A stretch of DNA of 64,000 nt from Clostridium sp. OF03-18AA. GTDB lineage: Bacteria > Bacillota > Clostridia > Lachnospirales > Lachnospiraceae. Where the stretch lies: NCBI RefSeq assembly GCF_003478035.1, contig NZ_QUEP01000002.1, positions 186,001 through 250,000 of the forward strand. The letters are read 5' to 3'. A program made the translations under genes and the position numbers. The notes under the pieces were generated by a model. It did no database searches. It had not been told where the DNA came from and saw only the letters and a program-made list of their open reading frames with translations. The number at the start of each line of letters is the position of its first letter. The first letter of the stretch is position 1. Positions 31,916 through 41,223 of the stretch are shown here, in pieces.

Positions 31916-33193
31916 TTATTCTGTCAGTCTCTCTAGTTCCTCGTAAAACGCCGGATAGGAGATATTCACGCAGTCTGCGTCATGGATTTCCGTCTCCCCC
32001 TCAGCGGCCAGCGCGGCAACTGCGAAGGTCATTGCGATCCGGTGATCTTTATGGCTGTCAATGACAGCGCCGTGGAGCGGTTTTCCACCGTGGATGATCA
32101 TGCCGTCTTCCGTCTCTTCGACATCAGCGCCCATCGCACGCAGGTTTTCGACCATGATGGCGATCCGGTTGGATTCCTTTACTTTCAATTCGGCGGCGTC
32201 GCGGATCACGGTGGTACCTTCTGCAAAACATGCCATCATGGCGATCGTCGGAAGTTCGTCGATGAGCGTCGGGATGATATCCCCTTCGATGGTGCAGGCT
32301 TTTAAGCTGCTGGTACGGACGAGGAGATCGGCCGTTGGCTCTGCGTTCCCGTGGTTCTCATTTAAGAGCGTCAGATCAGCGCCCATCGCCTCACAGACTT
32401 TGATGAGTCCGGCTCTTGTCGGATTGATCCCGACATTTTTTATCAGGACTTCGGAATTTGGCAGGATGAGGCCGGCTGCGACAAAATAGACGGATGAGGA
32501 GATGTCACCCGGGACATCGATCCGGTTGCCGAAAAGCTCCGTTGCCGGCCAGATCGTCACGGAAGTTTCTTTGGACTCCAGTTCAGCGCCGAAAAATTTC
32601 AGCATGAGTTCCGTGTGGTTTCTCGATACCTGCGGCTCAGTGACGGTCGTGAGACCGTCTGCATAGAGACCTGCGAGAAGAATGGCGGATTTCACCTGGG
32701 CGGAGGCAACTTTTGATGTGTAGTGGATGCCTGCGAGCGGCATTCCACAGATTTTAAGCGGCGCACAGTCATTGCCGCGGATGCTTTTGATGTCAGCGCC
32801 CATCATGGACAGCGGTTCGATGATCCGCTTCATGGGGCGCTTCTGGATCGATTCGTCACCGGTCAGTGTTACATCAAAATTCTGAGGAGCGAGAATGCCG
32901 GAGATGAGTCTCGTTGTCGTTCCGGAATTTCCACAGTCAAGCGTCCCGGACGGGGCGGTCAGCCCGTGCATGCCCTTTCCGTGGACGATTACGGTACCGT
33001 TTTTATTTTCAATCTCGATCCCCATGCGGCGGAAACAGCCGATGGTCGAAAGGCAGTCAGCGCCCTCTAAGAAATTGTGGATCTCCGTAGTCCCCTTCGC
33101 AATGGAGCCGAACATGACGCTGCGGTGGGAGATGGATTTATCACCCGGGACAGTGATCTCGCCCCGGATATGAGCTGCTTTATGGAGTTTCAT
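31916..33193 (-). CDS. aroA: 3-phosphoshikimate 1-carboxyvinyltransferase (EPSP synthase)
   Basis: Sixth step of the shikimate pathway, joining shikimate 3-phosphate and phosphoenolpyruvate. Motifs in the 425-residue protein are PGDKSISHRSVMFGSIA (substrate Lys), CGNSGTTTRLISGIL and the C-terminal SHKDHRIAMTFAVAA. It lies downstream of tyrA on the minus strand, with a 96-bp repeat (33216-33311) filling the gap between them. A terminator follows. Confidence 0.96.
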   Translation of the reverse strand: MKLHKAAHIRGEITVPGDKSISHRSVMFGSIAKGTTEIHNFLEGADCLSTIGCFRRMGIEIENKNGTVIVHGKGMHGLTAPSGTLDCGNSGTTTRLISGILAPQNFDVTLTGDESIQKRPMKRIIEPLSMMGADIKSIRGNDCAPLKICGMPLAGIHYTSKVASAQVKSAILLAGLYADGLTTVTEPQVSRNHTELMLKFFGAELESKETSVTIWPATELFGNRIDVPGDISSSVYFVAAGLILPNSEVLIKNVGINPTRAGLIKVCEAMGADLTLLNENHGNAEPTADLLVRTSSLKACTIEGDIIPTLIDELPTIAMMACFAEGTTVIRDAAELKVKESNRIAIMVENLRAMGADVEETEDGMIIHGGKPLHGAVIDSHKDHRIAMTFAVAALAAEGETEIHDADCVNISYPAFYEELERLTE

Positions 33194-33215
33194 GGTAAAT
33201 ACCTCGATGTTTTTA

Positions 33216-33311
33216 TTTGCGTGAACAACGAGCCAAAGTCCGCGCTTGCGCGAGGCCTTGGCGACTGTCGCGATAACAAGGGGAAACTTGCGAAGCGTGT
33301 TTTCACTTGTT
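33216..33311 (+). repeat. 96-bp folded dispersed repeat, copy 3
   Basis: It lies between tyrA and aroA and ends over the tyrA stop codon (TTA at 33310-33312 on this strand). It is in the same + orientation as the other copies although both genes run minus. Two differences, CGCGA to CGTGA and AGACC to AGGCC, keep pairing through wobbles. Confidence 0.85.
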
Positions 33312-34404
33312 ATTTTGTCAGAACGTAGTTGTGACTCTTCAGGAGACTTGCTGCCTCATTTTTCTGTTCTTCTTTATAAAAGGAAATGCGGAGAGCGCCT
33401 TCCCCTTCCTCACGGCTGTGATTGATGCCCATGTTTTTGACACTGATGCCCTTTGCGGCAAGGATCGCGGAGAGGACGGAGATGGATCCCGGTTCATCGA
33501 GAACATCGACACTGAAGGAATAATCGCGCTCGATCGGACCGCGGCCGCGGTTCGGGAAGGAAGAACGGTATTTTCCTGATTCCTCGAACATCCGGTAGAT
33601 TGCACTTCCGTCATGGTGCTCGAGCGTATCACAGATGGACTCCAGGGACGCGATGTAGCGCTTCAGGAGGGTCAGGATATTTTCAGTATTTGTCATGCAG
33701 ATCTGCTCCCACATGACAGGGGAGGAGGAGGCGATCCTCGTGATATCTTTAAAACCGCCGGCCGCCAGCCGCTTCATGATCTCGTCCTTCGAATCATTGT
33801 CATGGACAAGATTGACGAGACTGGACGCAACAAGGTGCGGGAGATGACTGATCGCGGCGACAGAAAAATCGTGCTCATGGTAATCCAGAACAAGCGGCAG
33901 GGCACCGATCGCCAGGGCGACTTCGCGGATCCGGTCGATCTGTTCCGGAGTCGATCTTGCGGTCGGAGTAATAATATAGTAGGCATTTTCGAGAAGATGG
34001 TCAGTTGAACTCTCATAACCGGTCTTTTCAGAGCCTGCCATCGGATGACCGCCAACGAAGACATCCTCATATCCGAGACGTTCCACAGCCTTGTGGATGT
34101 CGGTCTTTGTGCTGCCGATATCCGTGATAATGGCACCCGGTTTTAAGAACGGACGGACCTTTTCCAGATACATGGCATTGTACTCCACCGGGGTACAGAG
34201 AAAGATGATGTCACATGCGGAGAGCGTCTCATCGATCCCGTCAAGGATGATATCGATCGTCCCCTCTTTCTTTGCCTGCTCAAGCTTCGAGCGGGTCCGC
34301 ATGTACGCCATAATGGTAATATCTTTATTTGCGCGGCGCAGGCCTCTGGCGATCGAACCGCCGATGAGACCAAGACCGATAAAACCAAAAGTAGAATCAG
34401 ACAT
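33310..34404 (-). CDS. tyrA: prephenate dehydrogenase with C-terminal ACT domain
   Basis: This 364-residue NAD-dependent enzyme makes 4-hydroxyphenylpyruvate for tyrosine. The N-terminal Rossmann motif is GFIGLGLIGGSIARGLR. GGHPMAGSEKTGYE is the substrate loop and ISHLPHLVASSLV follows. The last ~75 residues (VLDEPGSISVLSAILAAKG) form an ACT domain, probably for tyrosine feedback. It is the first gene of the tyrA-aroA unit. GGAGGG precedes the ATG. Confidence 0.94.
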   Translation of the reverse strand: MSDSTFGFIGLGLIGGSIARGLRRANKDITIMAYMRTRSKLEQAKKEGTIDIILDGIDETLSACDIIFLCTPVEYNAMYLEKVRPFLKPGAIITDIGSTKTDIHKAVERLGYEDVFVGGHPMAGSEKTGYESSTDHLLENAYYIITPTARSTPEQIDRIREVALAIGALPLVLDYHEHDFSVAAISHLPHLVASSLVNLVHDNDSKDEIMKRLAAGGFKDITRIASSSPVMWEQICMTNTENILTLLKRYIASLESICDTLEHHDGSAIYRMFEESGKYRSSFPNRGRGPIERDYSFSVDVLDEPGSISVLSAILAAKGISVKNMGINHSREEGEGALRISFYKEEQKNEAASLLKSHNYVLTK

Positions 34405-34636
34405 TTTGTAATCCCTCCTTTATCTCTTCGATTTTATAACATGGGTGTGGGAATGTCAACAGAAAAAATCAACACTTTAAAGTGGCAAAATCAAGACCCG
34501 GATCATCGATGCATTTCTTATCTTTTTTCTGACTTAGAAAACTGCACGGCACTGTAACGACTGCGGAGGAGAGATCCTATTCACATTCTATAAAACTTTA
34601 TAAATTGAAAACCCCGCGCTGCCATTCCATTCGCGG

Positions 34637-34695
34637 GCGGTGAGTTTCCGGGTGGGAGTGCTTGATCCCGGCACTCCCACCCGGAAACTCACCGC
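34637..34695. repeat. 25-bp perfect palindrome with 9-base loop
   Basis: Arms at 34637-34661 (GCGGTGAGTTTCCGGG..) and 34671-34695 are exactly complementary. It is unusually long for a terminator and has no T-tract (AAAACAAATC follows). The arm start CGGTGAG-NN-TCCGG is shared with 19727-19816. The rest of the 568-bp gap 34405-34972 is AT-rich and shows only the EF-G promoter; the ORFs in it look spurious. Confidence 0.75.
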
Positions 34696-34840
34696 AAAAC
34701 AAATCTTTCCTCAATCTCAAAAATATCGCAGAAAATAAGAAACCCACCCAGATTTTTAAAAGCTTTTCCGCCAAAACGCCCATGTTTTCCGCAATATCCC
34801 AAAAACAATCGAAAATATTTTGTGCAATTTCGATATTTAG

Positions 34841-34869
34841 CTTGAAAAATTCGAAAAGTTTTGGTAAAA
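34841..34869 (+). promoter_or_regulatory. promoter of the EF-G-like gene
   Basis: TTGAAA at 34841-34846, a 17-bp spacer and TAAAAT at 34864-34869, about 100 bp before the start codon. Confidence 0.65.
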
Positions 34870-34972
34870 TATGACCATAGGCAATAAGCGGTATCGCCAG
34901 AACATCTGAACTCCGTAATTTGCGGAAGTCTTTTGAAAAAATGGCAAAAAAACATATACGGGAGGGATTCAT

Positions 34973-37072
34973 ATGGATATTTATGGAACAAAACAGATCC
35001 GAAATGTTGTACTTTTAGGGCACGGCGGCGCCGGTAAGACGACGGTAGCCGAGGCACTGGCTTATCTGACCGGCGTTACAAAGAGAATGGGCAAGGTTGC
35101 TGACGGAAATACGATCAGTGACTATGATAAAGAAGAGATCAAGAGACAGTTCTCGATCTCCACTACAATGGTTCCGATCGAGTACGAGGGAGCAGAAGGA
35201 AAGATCAAGATCAACCTTCTTGATACCCCGGGTTACTTCGATTTCGTTGGTGAAGTGGAAGAGGCTGTCAGCGCCGCTGACGCAGCGATCATTGTTGTAA
35301 ACTGCAAGGCAGGGATCGAAGTTGGTACAGAAAAAGCATGGGATCTGTGTGAAGAATATAAACTCCCGAGAATCATATTTGTCACAAACATGGATGATGA
35401 TCACGCATCCTTCCGTGAACTGATCTTAAAACTTGAAAAGAAGTTCGGAAGAAAGATCGCTCCGTTCCAGGTGCCGATCCGCGAAAACGAGAAATTCGTC
35501 GGTTTCGTAAACGCAGTCAAGATGCAGGGCCGCCGCTTTACGAACCTGTCCGATTATGAGGACTGCGAGATCCCGGAGTACACAAAGAAAAACCTCGGAA
35601 TTATCCGTGACGCCCTGATCGAGGCAGTTGCCGAGACGAGTGAAGAGTACATGGAACGTTACTTCTCCGGCGAAGAATTCACGCAGGATGAGATTTATAC
35701 CGCAGTACAGACTCATGTGTGCGACGGTTCGATCGTTCCGGTCATGATGGGTTCCGGAACCAACTGCCAGGGCTTCAATGCGCTGTTAAATGCGATCGAC
35801 CGCTACTTCCCGTCACCGGATAAGGGCGAGTGCGTCGGCGTTGACGTATCAAACGGCGAGCATTTCACCGCAAAATACAATGACGAGGTTTCCCTCTCTG
35901 CGAGAGTATTCAAGACCATCGTTGACCCGTTTATCGGAAAATATTCCTTAATGAAGGTATGCACCGGAACATTAAAACCGGACAGCACCCTTTACAATGT
36001 AAATAAAGACGCAGAAGAAAAGATCGCAAAAGTCTACGTGCTGAGAGGCAAGGACGTGATCGAGGTTCCGGAGTTAAGGGCCGGTGATATCGGTGCTGTA
36101 GCGAAACTCTCCGTGACACAGACCGGCGATACGATCGCCCTCAGATCTGCTCCGATCGTATACCACAAACCGAAGATCTCCACACCGTACACTTATATGC
36201 GGTTTGCAGCCAAGACAAAGGGAGACGAGGACAAGATCTCCAGCGCACTCGCAAGAATGATGGAGGAGGATCTGACACTCCGCGTTGTGAACGATACGGA
36301 GAATCGTCAGAGCTTACTCTACGGAATCGGTGACCAGCAGCTCGAAGTTACAGTCAGCAAGCTTCTCGGCCGCTACAAAGTCGATGTGGAACTCTCCAAA
36401 CCGAAATTTGCGTTCCGCGAGACGATCCGCAAGAAAGTGGAAGCTCCTGGCCGCTATAAGAAACAGTCCGGCGGACATGGACAGTTCGGTGATGTCAAGA
36501 TGTCCTTTGAACCGTCCGGCGACCTTGAGACCCCGTATATTTTTGAAGAGAAAGTATTCGGCGGAGCGGTTCCGAAGAACTATTTCCCGGCAGTTGAAAA
36601 AGGCGTGCAGGAATGCTGCTTAAAGGGACCTCTGGCAGGATACCCGGTAGTCGGCATCAAGGCAACTCTTCTCGATGGCTCCTACCATCCGGTAGACTCC
36701 TCCGAGATGGCGTTCAAGATGGCATCAACAATGGCCTTCAAGAAAGGATTTATGGAAGCAAATCCTGTTCTCTTAGAGCCGATCGCCTCTGTGAAAGTCG
36801 TTGTTCCGGATAAGTTCACCGGCGATGTTATGGGTGATTTGAACAGAAGAAGAGGACGCGTTCTCGGAATGAACTCTCTCCATGGCGGAAAACAGGAGAT
36901 CGTGGCGGATGTCCCGATGTCCGAGATGTTCGGCTACAATACGGATCTCCGCTCCATGACTGGCGGTATCGGAGAATTCTCCTATGAATTCAGCCGTTAC
37001 GAGCAGGCTCCTGGCGATGTACAGAAGAAAGAAGTGGAAGCGAGAACTGCAGGCGGAGAAGTGGACGCTTAA
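34973..37072 (+). CDS. elongation factor G-like GTPase (EF-G paralogue)
   Basis: This 699-residue translational GTPase has the EF-G domain plan. The P-loop reads GHGGAGKTT instead of GHIDAGKTT. The G3 motif is DTPGYFDF, so the catalytic switch-II His of classical EF-G (DTPGHVDF) is Tyr. The G4 motif is TNMDDD instead of NKMD. These changes place it among EF-G-like second copies, not the fusA of the str operon, and no rpsL, rpsG or tuf is adjacent. A role in translocation under special conditions or in ribosome recycling is possible; reduced GTPase activity is inference. GGGAGGG precedes the ATG. A 133-bp repeat follows. Confidence 0.88.
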   Translation: MDIYGTKQIRNVVLLGHGGAGKTTVAEALAYLTGVTKRMGKVADGNTISDYDKEEIKRQFSISTTMVPIEYEGAEGKIKINLLDTPGYFDFVGEVEEAVSAADAAIIVVNCKAGIEVGTEKAWDLCEEYKLPRIIFVTNMDDDHASFRELILKLEKKFGRKIAPFQVPIRENEKFVGFVNAVKMQGRRFTNLSDYEDCEIPEYTKKNLGIIRDALIEAVAETSEEYMERYFSGEEFTQDEIYTAVQTHVCDGSIVPVMMGSGTNCQGFNALLNAIDRYFPSPDKGECVGVDVSNGEHFTAKYNDEVSLSARVFKTIVDPFIGKYSLMKVCTGTLKPDSTLYNVNKDAEEKIAKVYVLRGKDVIEVPELRAGDIGAVAKLSVTQTGDTIALRSAPIVYHKPKISTPYTYMRFAAKTKGDEDKISSALARMMEEDLTLRVVNDTENRQSLLYGIGDQQLEVTVSKLLGRYKVDVELSKPKFAFRETIRKKVEAPGRYKKQSGGHGQFGDVKMSFEPSGDLETPYIFEEKVFGGAVPKNYFPAVEKGVQECCLKGPLAGYPVVGIKATLLDGSYHPVDSSEMAFKMASTMAFKKGFMEANPVLLEPIASVKVVVPDKFTGDVMGDLNRRRGRVLGMNSLHGGKQEIVADVPMSEMFGYNTDLRSMTGGIGEFSYEFSRYEQAPGDVQKKEVEARTAGGEVDA

Positions 37073-37096
37073 AGTTTTTGAAAGATAAGAATAGAG

Positions 37097-37229
37097 GTAA
37101 CTATTCAGTAGGTCTGCTCACTTGCTGCGCTGACCGTAATAAAACATGGGACGGAAGGCAAAAATCCCATCGGCGAAGCTGATTTGGAATGGATTTTTGC
37201 ACGTAACTGTGAGGACACTGAACAGTTAC
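37097..37229 (+). repeat. 133-bp inverted-repeat element, copy B
   Basis: Same boundaries and length as 12674-12806. In the central hairpin GCCGAT has become GCTGAT, which still pairs with ATCGGC through a G-U wobble. The right end carries the 27-bp hairpin at 37203-37229. It begins 24 bp after the EF-G-like stop codon. Confidence 0.85.
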
Positions 37230-37247
37230 GAACAGACTACGAATTCA

Positions 37248-37278
37248 GGGATCAGCCGCAAGGCTGGTCCCCTTTTTT
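37248..37278 (+). terminator. intrinsic terminator of the EF-G-like gene
   Basis: GGGATCAGCC-GCAA-GGCTGGTCCC followed by CTTTTTT. The 133-bp element lies between gene and terminator; a 96-bp repeat starts in the T-tract. Confidence 0.85.
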
Positions 37279-37371
37279 ACGCGAACAACGAGCCAAAGTC
37301 CGCTCTTGCGCGAGACCTTGGCGACTGTCGCGATAACAAGGGGAAACTCGCGAAGCGTGTTTTCACTTGTT
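37276..37371 (+). repeat. 96-bp folded dispersed repeat, copy 4
   Basis: Starts inside the T-tract of the preceding terminator, as copy 2 does. One change (CGCGC to CGCTC) weakens the first hairpin; the second is intact. From 37372 to 37560 I see no feature. Confidence 0.87.
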
Positions 37372-37569
37372 GAGGTCAAAAGATATTTACGTTCCGCCTG
37401 ATACAGGCAAATTTCATTCCCTGCCTATTACCTTGCAGAAGAGGTAAGAGACTTCCGTAGCCTTGTTAAAATACAGACTTCCTGACCGGAGTGAGGAGAT
37501 TTCCCGGAACGTTCACAGTTTTGCCGAAGTTATGCCATAGTTTTCCATTGACTTCCATCTGGACAGAAA

Positions 37570-37598
37570 GAGAGAAAAATGGTATAGTTATTAACTGA
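37570..37598 (+). promoter_or_regulatory. promoter of the TPR lipoprotein gene
   Basis: TGGACA at 37570-37575, a 17-bp spacer and TATAGT at 37593-37598. The leader is about 140 nt. Confidence 0.6.
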
Positions 37599-37746
37599 TA
37601 AGCTATAAATGCAGACGAATGAACGGAAAAATCGTTACAGTTTATGGATGATCGTTTTATGAACAAAGACTGGAACGTGACAGCCTGCTGATCGGATAAA
37701 AGATTTCCGGGATGCAGAATGCTCCGACAGAAAATGAGGAATTAGA

Positions 37747-39615
37747 ATGAGAAAATGGTTTTTGATCATGGCCGCGGCGCTTGTACTCTGCTCCGCGTGC
37801 GGAAAGAAAGACACTTCGGTGAACGGTGTGACCCAGGAAGCGCAGGCAAGTTCAACAGAAGCGGAGAGCCTTTATAAGGAAGGAGCCGGGTATGTTGGAG
37901 AAGAAGATTATGAGAGTGCGATCGAATCACTGTTAAAATGTATTGAACTCGATCCGAATTACAGCAAAGCTTATATCCAGCTTTCCAAGGCATATATCGG
38001 AAATGAGGAATATGACGAGGCGGAGACAATCTTAAAACAGGGATATGAAAAGACGAAAGATCCGTCCCTGGAGAAAGAGCAGGAGAACTGCATCCGCTCG
38101 ATCTGCCAGGTCCTGACAGACAATGAAGACTATGAGACTGCGATCCCGTGGCTCTTAAAGCTTCAGGAGATCGACGGGGTTACCGTGGAGAACTCCTTAC
38201 AGCTCTCAGAAGCGTACTCCATGATGGATGACTACGAAAACGCAGTGGCAGTCCTCCAGAAAGCGGATCAGAACGATGAGAGTATTAAAAGTGCTCTGCT
38301 GGAGGCGAGAATTTCCTACGGGCAGTATTGTTATGACGAAGGGAAAAATGACCAGGCGATTGAGACTTTAAAGGCCGTGATCGATGAGGCTCCGGACCGG
38401 ATCGATGCGTATTCCATGCTGATCACCGTGTATGTTGATACCGGAAAGGCAAAAGAGGCGGAGAGCATCGTCCAGAGCGGACTGGAGCGCTTTGTCAACC
38501 AGAATTCCACGGTGACGGATGAGCAGCTGGATGAATTCTTAAATTCAGCATCCTCCTATTATATGGAACTTGAGGATATGGATGCATGCCTGAAATTCTG
38601 GGAGAAGGCAGCTTCCATGAGACCTGGAAATAAGAGCTATAAAGAGGAACTGGACAGTTATCGTTCTTCCGCAGCGGATGAGGCATATGCGAAAGCAGAT
38701 GAACTCCTGGAGGCCGGAGATGTGGAAGGCGCTTCCAAATATTACAAACGTGCGTTCGCACTGGCTCCGTCCAACTATGACGCGGGCGTGATCAGCGGTG
38801 GAGATTATACATATTGCCTTAACAAGGACGGTTCCTGGAGACTTGGATGGTATACGGATGAGACCGGCGGCTCTTATTACTTCAGCTCGGCGGCCGGACG
38901 CCTCTATGCGAGTGCAGTGACAGGATACCAGCAGCTTGACGGCGCGGTATATTACTTCGAGGATGACGGAAGAATGCTGGTGGACGACACGACTCCGGAC
39001 GGACGTTTCGCGGATGTGGACGGAAAATTGTTGGATCACAATCCATATGAGGATGATGAGACAGCCGGCGATGAGACGGATGCTGCAGATGAAACGGAAG
39101 AAGAAACGGCGGCAGAGACCGAAGAGGAAACTTCCGCTGCGGCAAAGGAGACGACAGCGGCGGTAAAAGAAACTGTGAAGGAGACCACAAAGGCAAATCC
39201 GCAGCCGACACAGGCAGCAGCCGTAAATTCCGGAAATCTGAAACTGAATGCCGATACGCTCCAGGAGGCAAGCGACAAGGGCGGAACAAACACTTACGAG
39301 AAGACGGAACTCTTTGACGGATCGACTGGAAAACTTACGATGGGCGATGTATATAACTGTCTGTCCAAATACGGAAAGACCGAGTGGGTATCCCAGAAGC
39401 TTCCGTATGAGCTGAAAGTTGCAAACGTAAAGGTATGGATCCTTCCGGGCGACAACTGGAATACAACAGGACTTGTCATCAAGGATGCATCCCAGTACTT
39501 CGAGGTCCTGAAGAAGAAAGCACTTCCTGACAATGTACAGTTTGCGGTCGAGTTTGACTCCTCCGCAGCCGATAAGCTGGATATCAGCAAGGTGAGACGT
39601 ACGAACGGAAACTAA
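37747..39615 (+). CDS. TPR-repeat lipoprotein with cell-wall-binding-like repeats
   Basis: The 622-residue protein has a signal peptide ending at CSAC (Cys about residue 18, probable lipid anchor). Tetratricopeptide repeats follow (for example AIESLLKCIELDPNYSKAYI) across residues ~40-340. Then come aromatic repeats (GWYTDETGGSYYF, GAVYYFEDDGRML) like choline-binding/glucan-binding modules, a Thr/Glu/Ala-rich linker (~435-490) and a C-terminal globular domain of about 115 residues. It probably sits on the outer membrane face as a scaffold. No enzymatic motif is visible. The exact role is unknown. Confidence 0.78.
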   Translation: MRKWFLIMAAALVLCSACGKKDTSVNGVTQEAQASSTEAESLYKEGAGYVGEEDYESAIESLLKCIELDPNYSKAYIQLSKAYIGNEEYDEAETILKQGYEKTKDPSLEKEQENCIRSICQVLTDNEDYETAIPWLLKLQEIDGVTVENSLQLSEAYSMMDDYENAVAVLQKADQNDESIKSALLEARISYGQYCYDEGKNDQAIETLKAVIDEAPDRIDAYSMLITVYVDTGKAKEAESIVQSGLERFVNQNSTVTDEQLDEFLNSASSYYMELEDMDACLKFWEKAASMRPGNKSYKEELDSYRSSAADEAYAKADELLEAGDVEGASKYYKRAFALAPSNYDAGVISGGDYTYCLNKDGSWRLGWYTDETGGSYYFSSAAGRLYASAVTGYQQLDGAVYYFEDDGRMLVDDTTPDGRFADVDGKLLDHNPYEDDETAGDETDAADETEEETAAETEEETSAAAKETTAAVKETVKETTKANPQPTQAAAVNSGNLKLNADTLQEASDKGGTNTYEKTELFDGSTGKLTMGDVYNCLSKYGKTEWVSQKLPYELKVANVKVWILPGDNWNTTGLVIKDASQYFEVLKKKALPDNVQFAVEFDSSAADKLDISKVRRTNGN

Positions 39616-39636
39616 AAATTGCAATAATATAAGAAG

Positions 39637-39679
39637 GGGCGGGAATCCCGGCAGAAGTGTCAGGGTTCCCGCCCTTTTT
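39637..39679 (+). terminator. intrinsic terminator of the TPR lipoprotein gene
   Basis: GGGCGGGAA (39637-39645) pairs with TTCCCGCCC (39666-39674), then TTTTT. Confidence 0.85.
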
Positions 39680-39683
39680 CCAG

Positions 39684-39715
39684 TTTGCGCGAACAGCGAG
39701 CCAAAGTCCGCACTT
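39684..39715 (+). repeat. partial copy of the 96-bp repeat
   Basis: The first ~30 bp of the element (TTTGCGCGAACAGCGAGCC then AAAGTCCGCACTT), again just after a terminator T-tract. The remainder is lost. Confidence 0.7.
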
Positions 39716-39732
39716 TCTTATGAAACTAAAAA

Positions 39733-39773
39733 ACGCCGCCTGGGATCCATAATAGAAACCGGGCGGCGTAAAA
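39733..39773. terminator. terminator downstream of prs
   Basis: ACGCCGCC (39733-39740) pairs with GGCGGCGT (39762-39769). The A-rich left side gives a T-tract for the minus-strand prs transcript. Confidence 0.75.
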
Positions 39774-39792
39774 GATTTTCTGAAATTCAGGA

Positions 39793-40980
39793 TTACAGAA
39801 GTCCCTCGTTGTACTTTCTGATGAGCTTCTGGATCTTGTCTGTCGGGGACAGGGAGTTTCCGATGGAAACATCGTGGTTTAAGGAGTTGATGATGGCAGC
39901 AATGTACTTGCTCATATCAGCTTCCACATACCATTCCTTTGTGAAGAGTTCCGGGGAACGGTAGTTTAAGTTTGTTGTGACAACGCTGTCGATATAACCC
40001 TTCTGGTAGAACTCATCGAACTTGTCGAAGCCTGCAGTGAAGAGACCGAAGGTACAGCATACAACAACCTTCTCAGCTTTGCGCTCCTTTAACTCTTTTG
40101 CGGTGTCGAGCATGCTCTCGCCGGATGCGATCATATCGTCGACAACGATCACAGTCTTTCCTTCTACAGAGCTTCCGAGGAACTCATGGGCAACGATCGG
40201 GTTTCTTCCGTTGATGACCTTGGAGTAGTCTCTTCTCTTGTAGAACATACCCATATCAACGCCGAGGTTGTTGGCGAGGTATACGGCACGGCTCATAGCA
40301 CCCTCATCCGGGCTGATGACCATTAAGTGGTCTTTATCGATCTTTAAGGTATTGTCATGTTTAAACAGTGCTTTTACGAACTGGTAGGTCGGCATGAAAT
40401 TGTCGAGACCGGATAACGGGATCGCATTCTGTACACGCGGGTCGTGTGCATCAAATGTGATGATGTTGGACACGCCCATGCTTACTAACTCTTCAAGCGC
40501 CATTGCGCAGTCTAAAGACTCTCTGTGAGTACGCTTATGCTGACGGCTCTCGTAAAGGAACGGCATGATAACGTTGATACGGTGTGCGGTGGATGCTGTA
40601 GCGCCGATGATTCTCTTAAGATCCTGGTAGTGGTCATCCGGGGACATGTGGTTTACATATCCGGACATCTTGTAGGTGAGAGAGTGGTTTGTCACATCGA
40701 CCATGCAGAAAATATCGGTTCCGCGAACAGATTCATTTACGATTCCCTTTGCTTCACCGCTTCCGAAACGCGGGCATGCGCAGTCGAGAAGGTAGGAGTC
40801 AACATCGTAGCCGCGGTACTGTAAATTGCCCTGACGGCGAATTAATTCTTCCGTATCGTTGCGGCGGAAGTTTACGATGTGGTCATTGACTTTCTGCGCA
40901 AGATCACGGCAGCTCTCAAGAGCAGCGATCTTAAGCGGTGCGAGCGGCAGACGGTCGTTGAAAACGTACTGATTAGACAT
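39793..40980 (-). CDS. prs: ribose-phosphate pyrophosphokinase
   Basis: Makes PRPP from ribose 5-phosphate and ATP for nucleotide, His and Trp synthesis. Motifs are ITFDAHDPRVQNAIP, VISPDEGAMSRAVYLA and the PRPP loop VIVVDDMIASGESM. At 395 residues it is longer than the usual ~315, with added segments in the N-terminal half. ATG 40980 is chosen over longer frames because GGAGG lies about 10 bp upstream. A leader hairpin and a promoter precede it. Confidence 0.92.
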   Translation of the reverse strand: MSNQYVFNDRLPLAPLKIAALESCRDLAQKVNDHIVNFRRNDTEELIRRQGNLQYRGYDVDSYLLDCACPRFGSGEAKGIVNESVRGTDIFCMVDVTNHSLTYKMSGYVNHMSPDDHYQDLKRIIGATASTAHRINVIMPFLYESRQHKRTHRESLDCAMALEELVSMGVSNIITFDAHDPRVQNAIPLSGLDNFMPTYQFVKALFKHDNTLKIDKDHLMVISPDEGAMSRAVYLANNLGVDMGMFYKRRDYSKVINGRNPIVAHEFLGSSVEGKTVIVVDDMIASGESMLDTAKELKERKAEKVVVCCTFGLFTAGFDKFDEFYQKGYIDSVVTTNLNYRSPELFTKEWYVEADMSKYIAAIINSLNHDVSIGNSLSPTDKIQKLIRKYNEGLL

Positions 40981-41010
40981 GTCAGATAATCCTCCGATTT
41001 TTAGTGGTGC

Positions 41011-41036
41011 GGTCTGATCCCTTGTCGGGTCAGACT
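41011..41036 (-). promoter_or_regulatory. hairpin in the prs leader
   Basis: On the minus strand AGTCTGACCC pairs with GGG(A)TCAGACC around GACAA, ending about 30 nt before the prs start codon. No T-tract follows, so it is not a simple terminator. A regulatory role is unproven. Confidence 0.35.
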
Positions 41037-41099
41037 GTCCGATCATATTTTTGACCTGCATTTCCTTATTTATGCGGGATGAGCAGGCATTCCACGCCG

Positions 41100-41129
41100 A
41101 GTATACCATTTTCAGACATTTTTCGTCAA
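41100..41129 (-). promoter_or_regulatory. prs promoter
   Basis: On the minus strand TTGACG (complement of 41124-41129), an 18-bp spacer and TATACT (complement of 41100-41105). Confidence 0.7.
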
Positions 41130-41161
41130 TAGTTTCGCATGAAAATTCGTCAGAACATTCC

Positions 41162-41190
41162 TTTACAAATTGGAGGAAGATTGGTATGAT
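41162..41190 (+). promoter_or_regulatory. promoter of the DUF512-der-plsY-gpsA operon
   Basis: TTTACA at 41162-41167, a 17-bp spacer and TATGAT at 41185-41190, 33 bp before the GTG start. Divergent from the prs promoter. Confidence 0.68.
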
Positions 41191-41223
41191 TGTGTTTAGA
41201 ACCATGCAGGAAGGGAAAATAAA

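Noticed and set aside
34598..34972. Minus-strand ORFs (up to 124 codons) across the gap before the EF-G-like gene
   Set aside because: They cover the perfect palindrome and the EF-G promoter, lack ribosome sites and show no protein-like composition.
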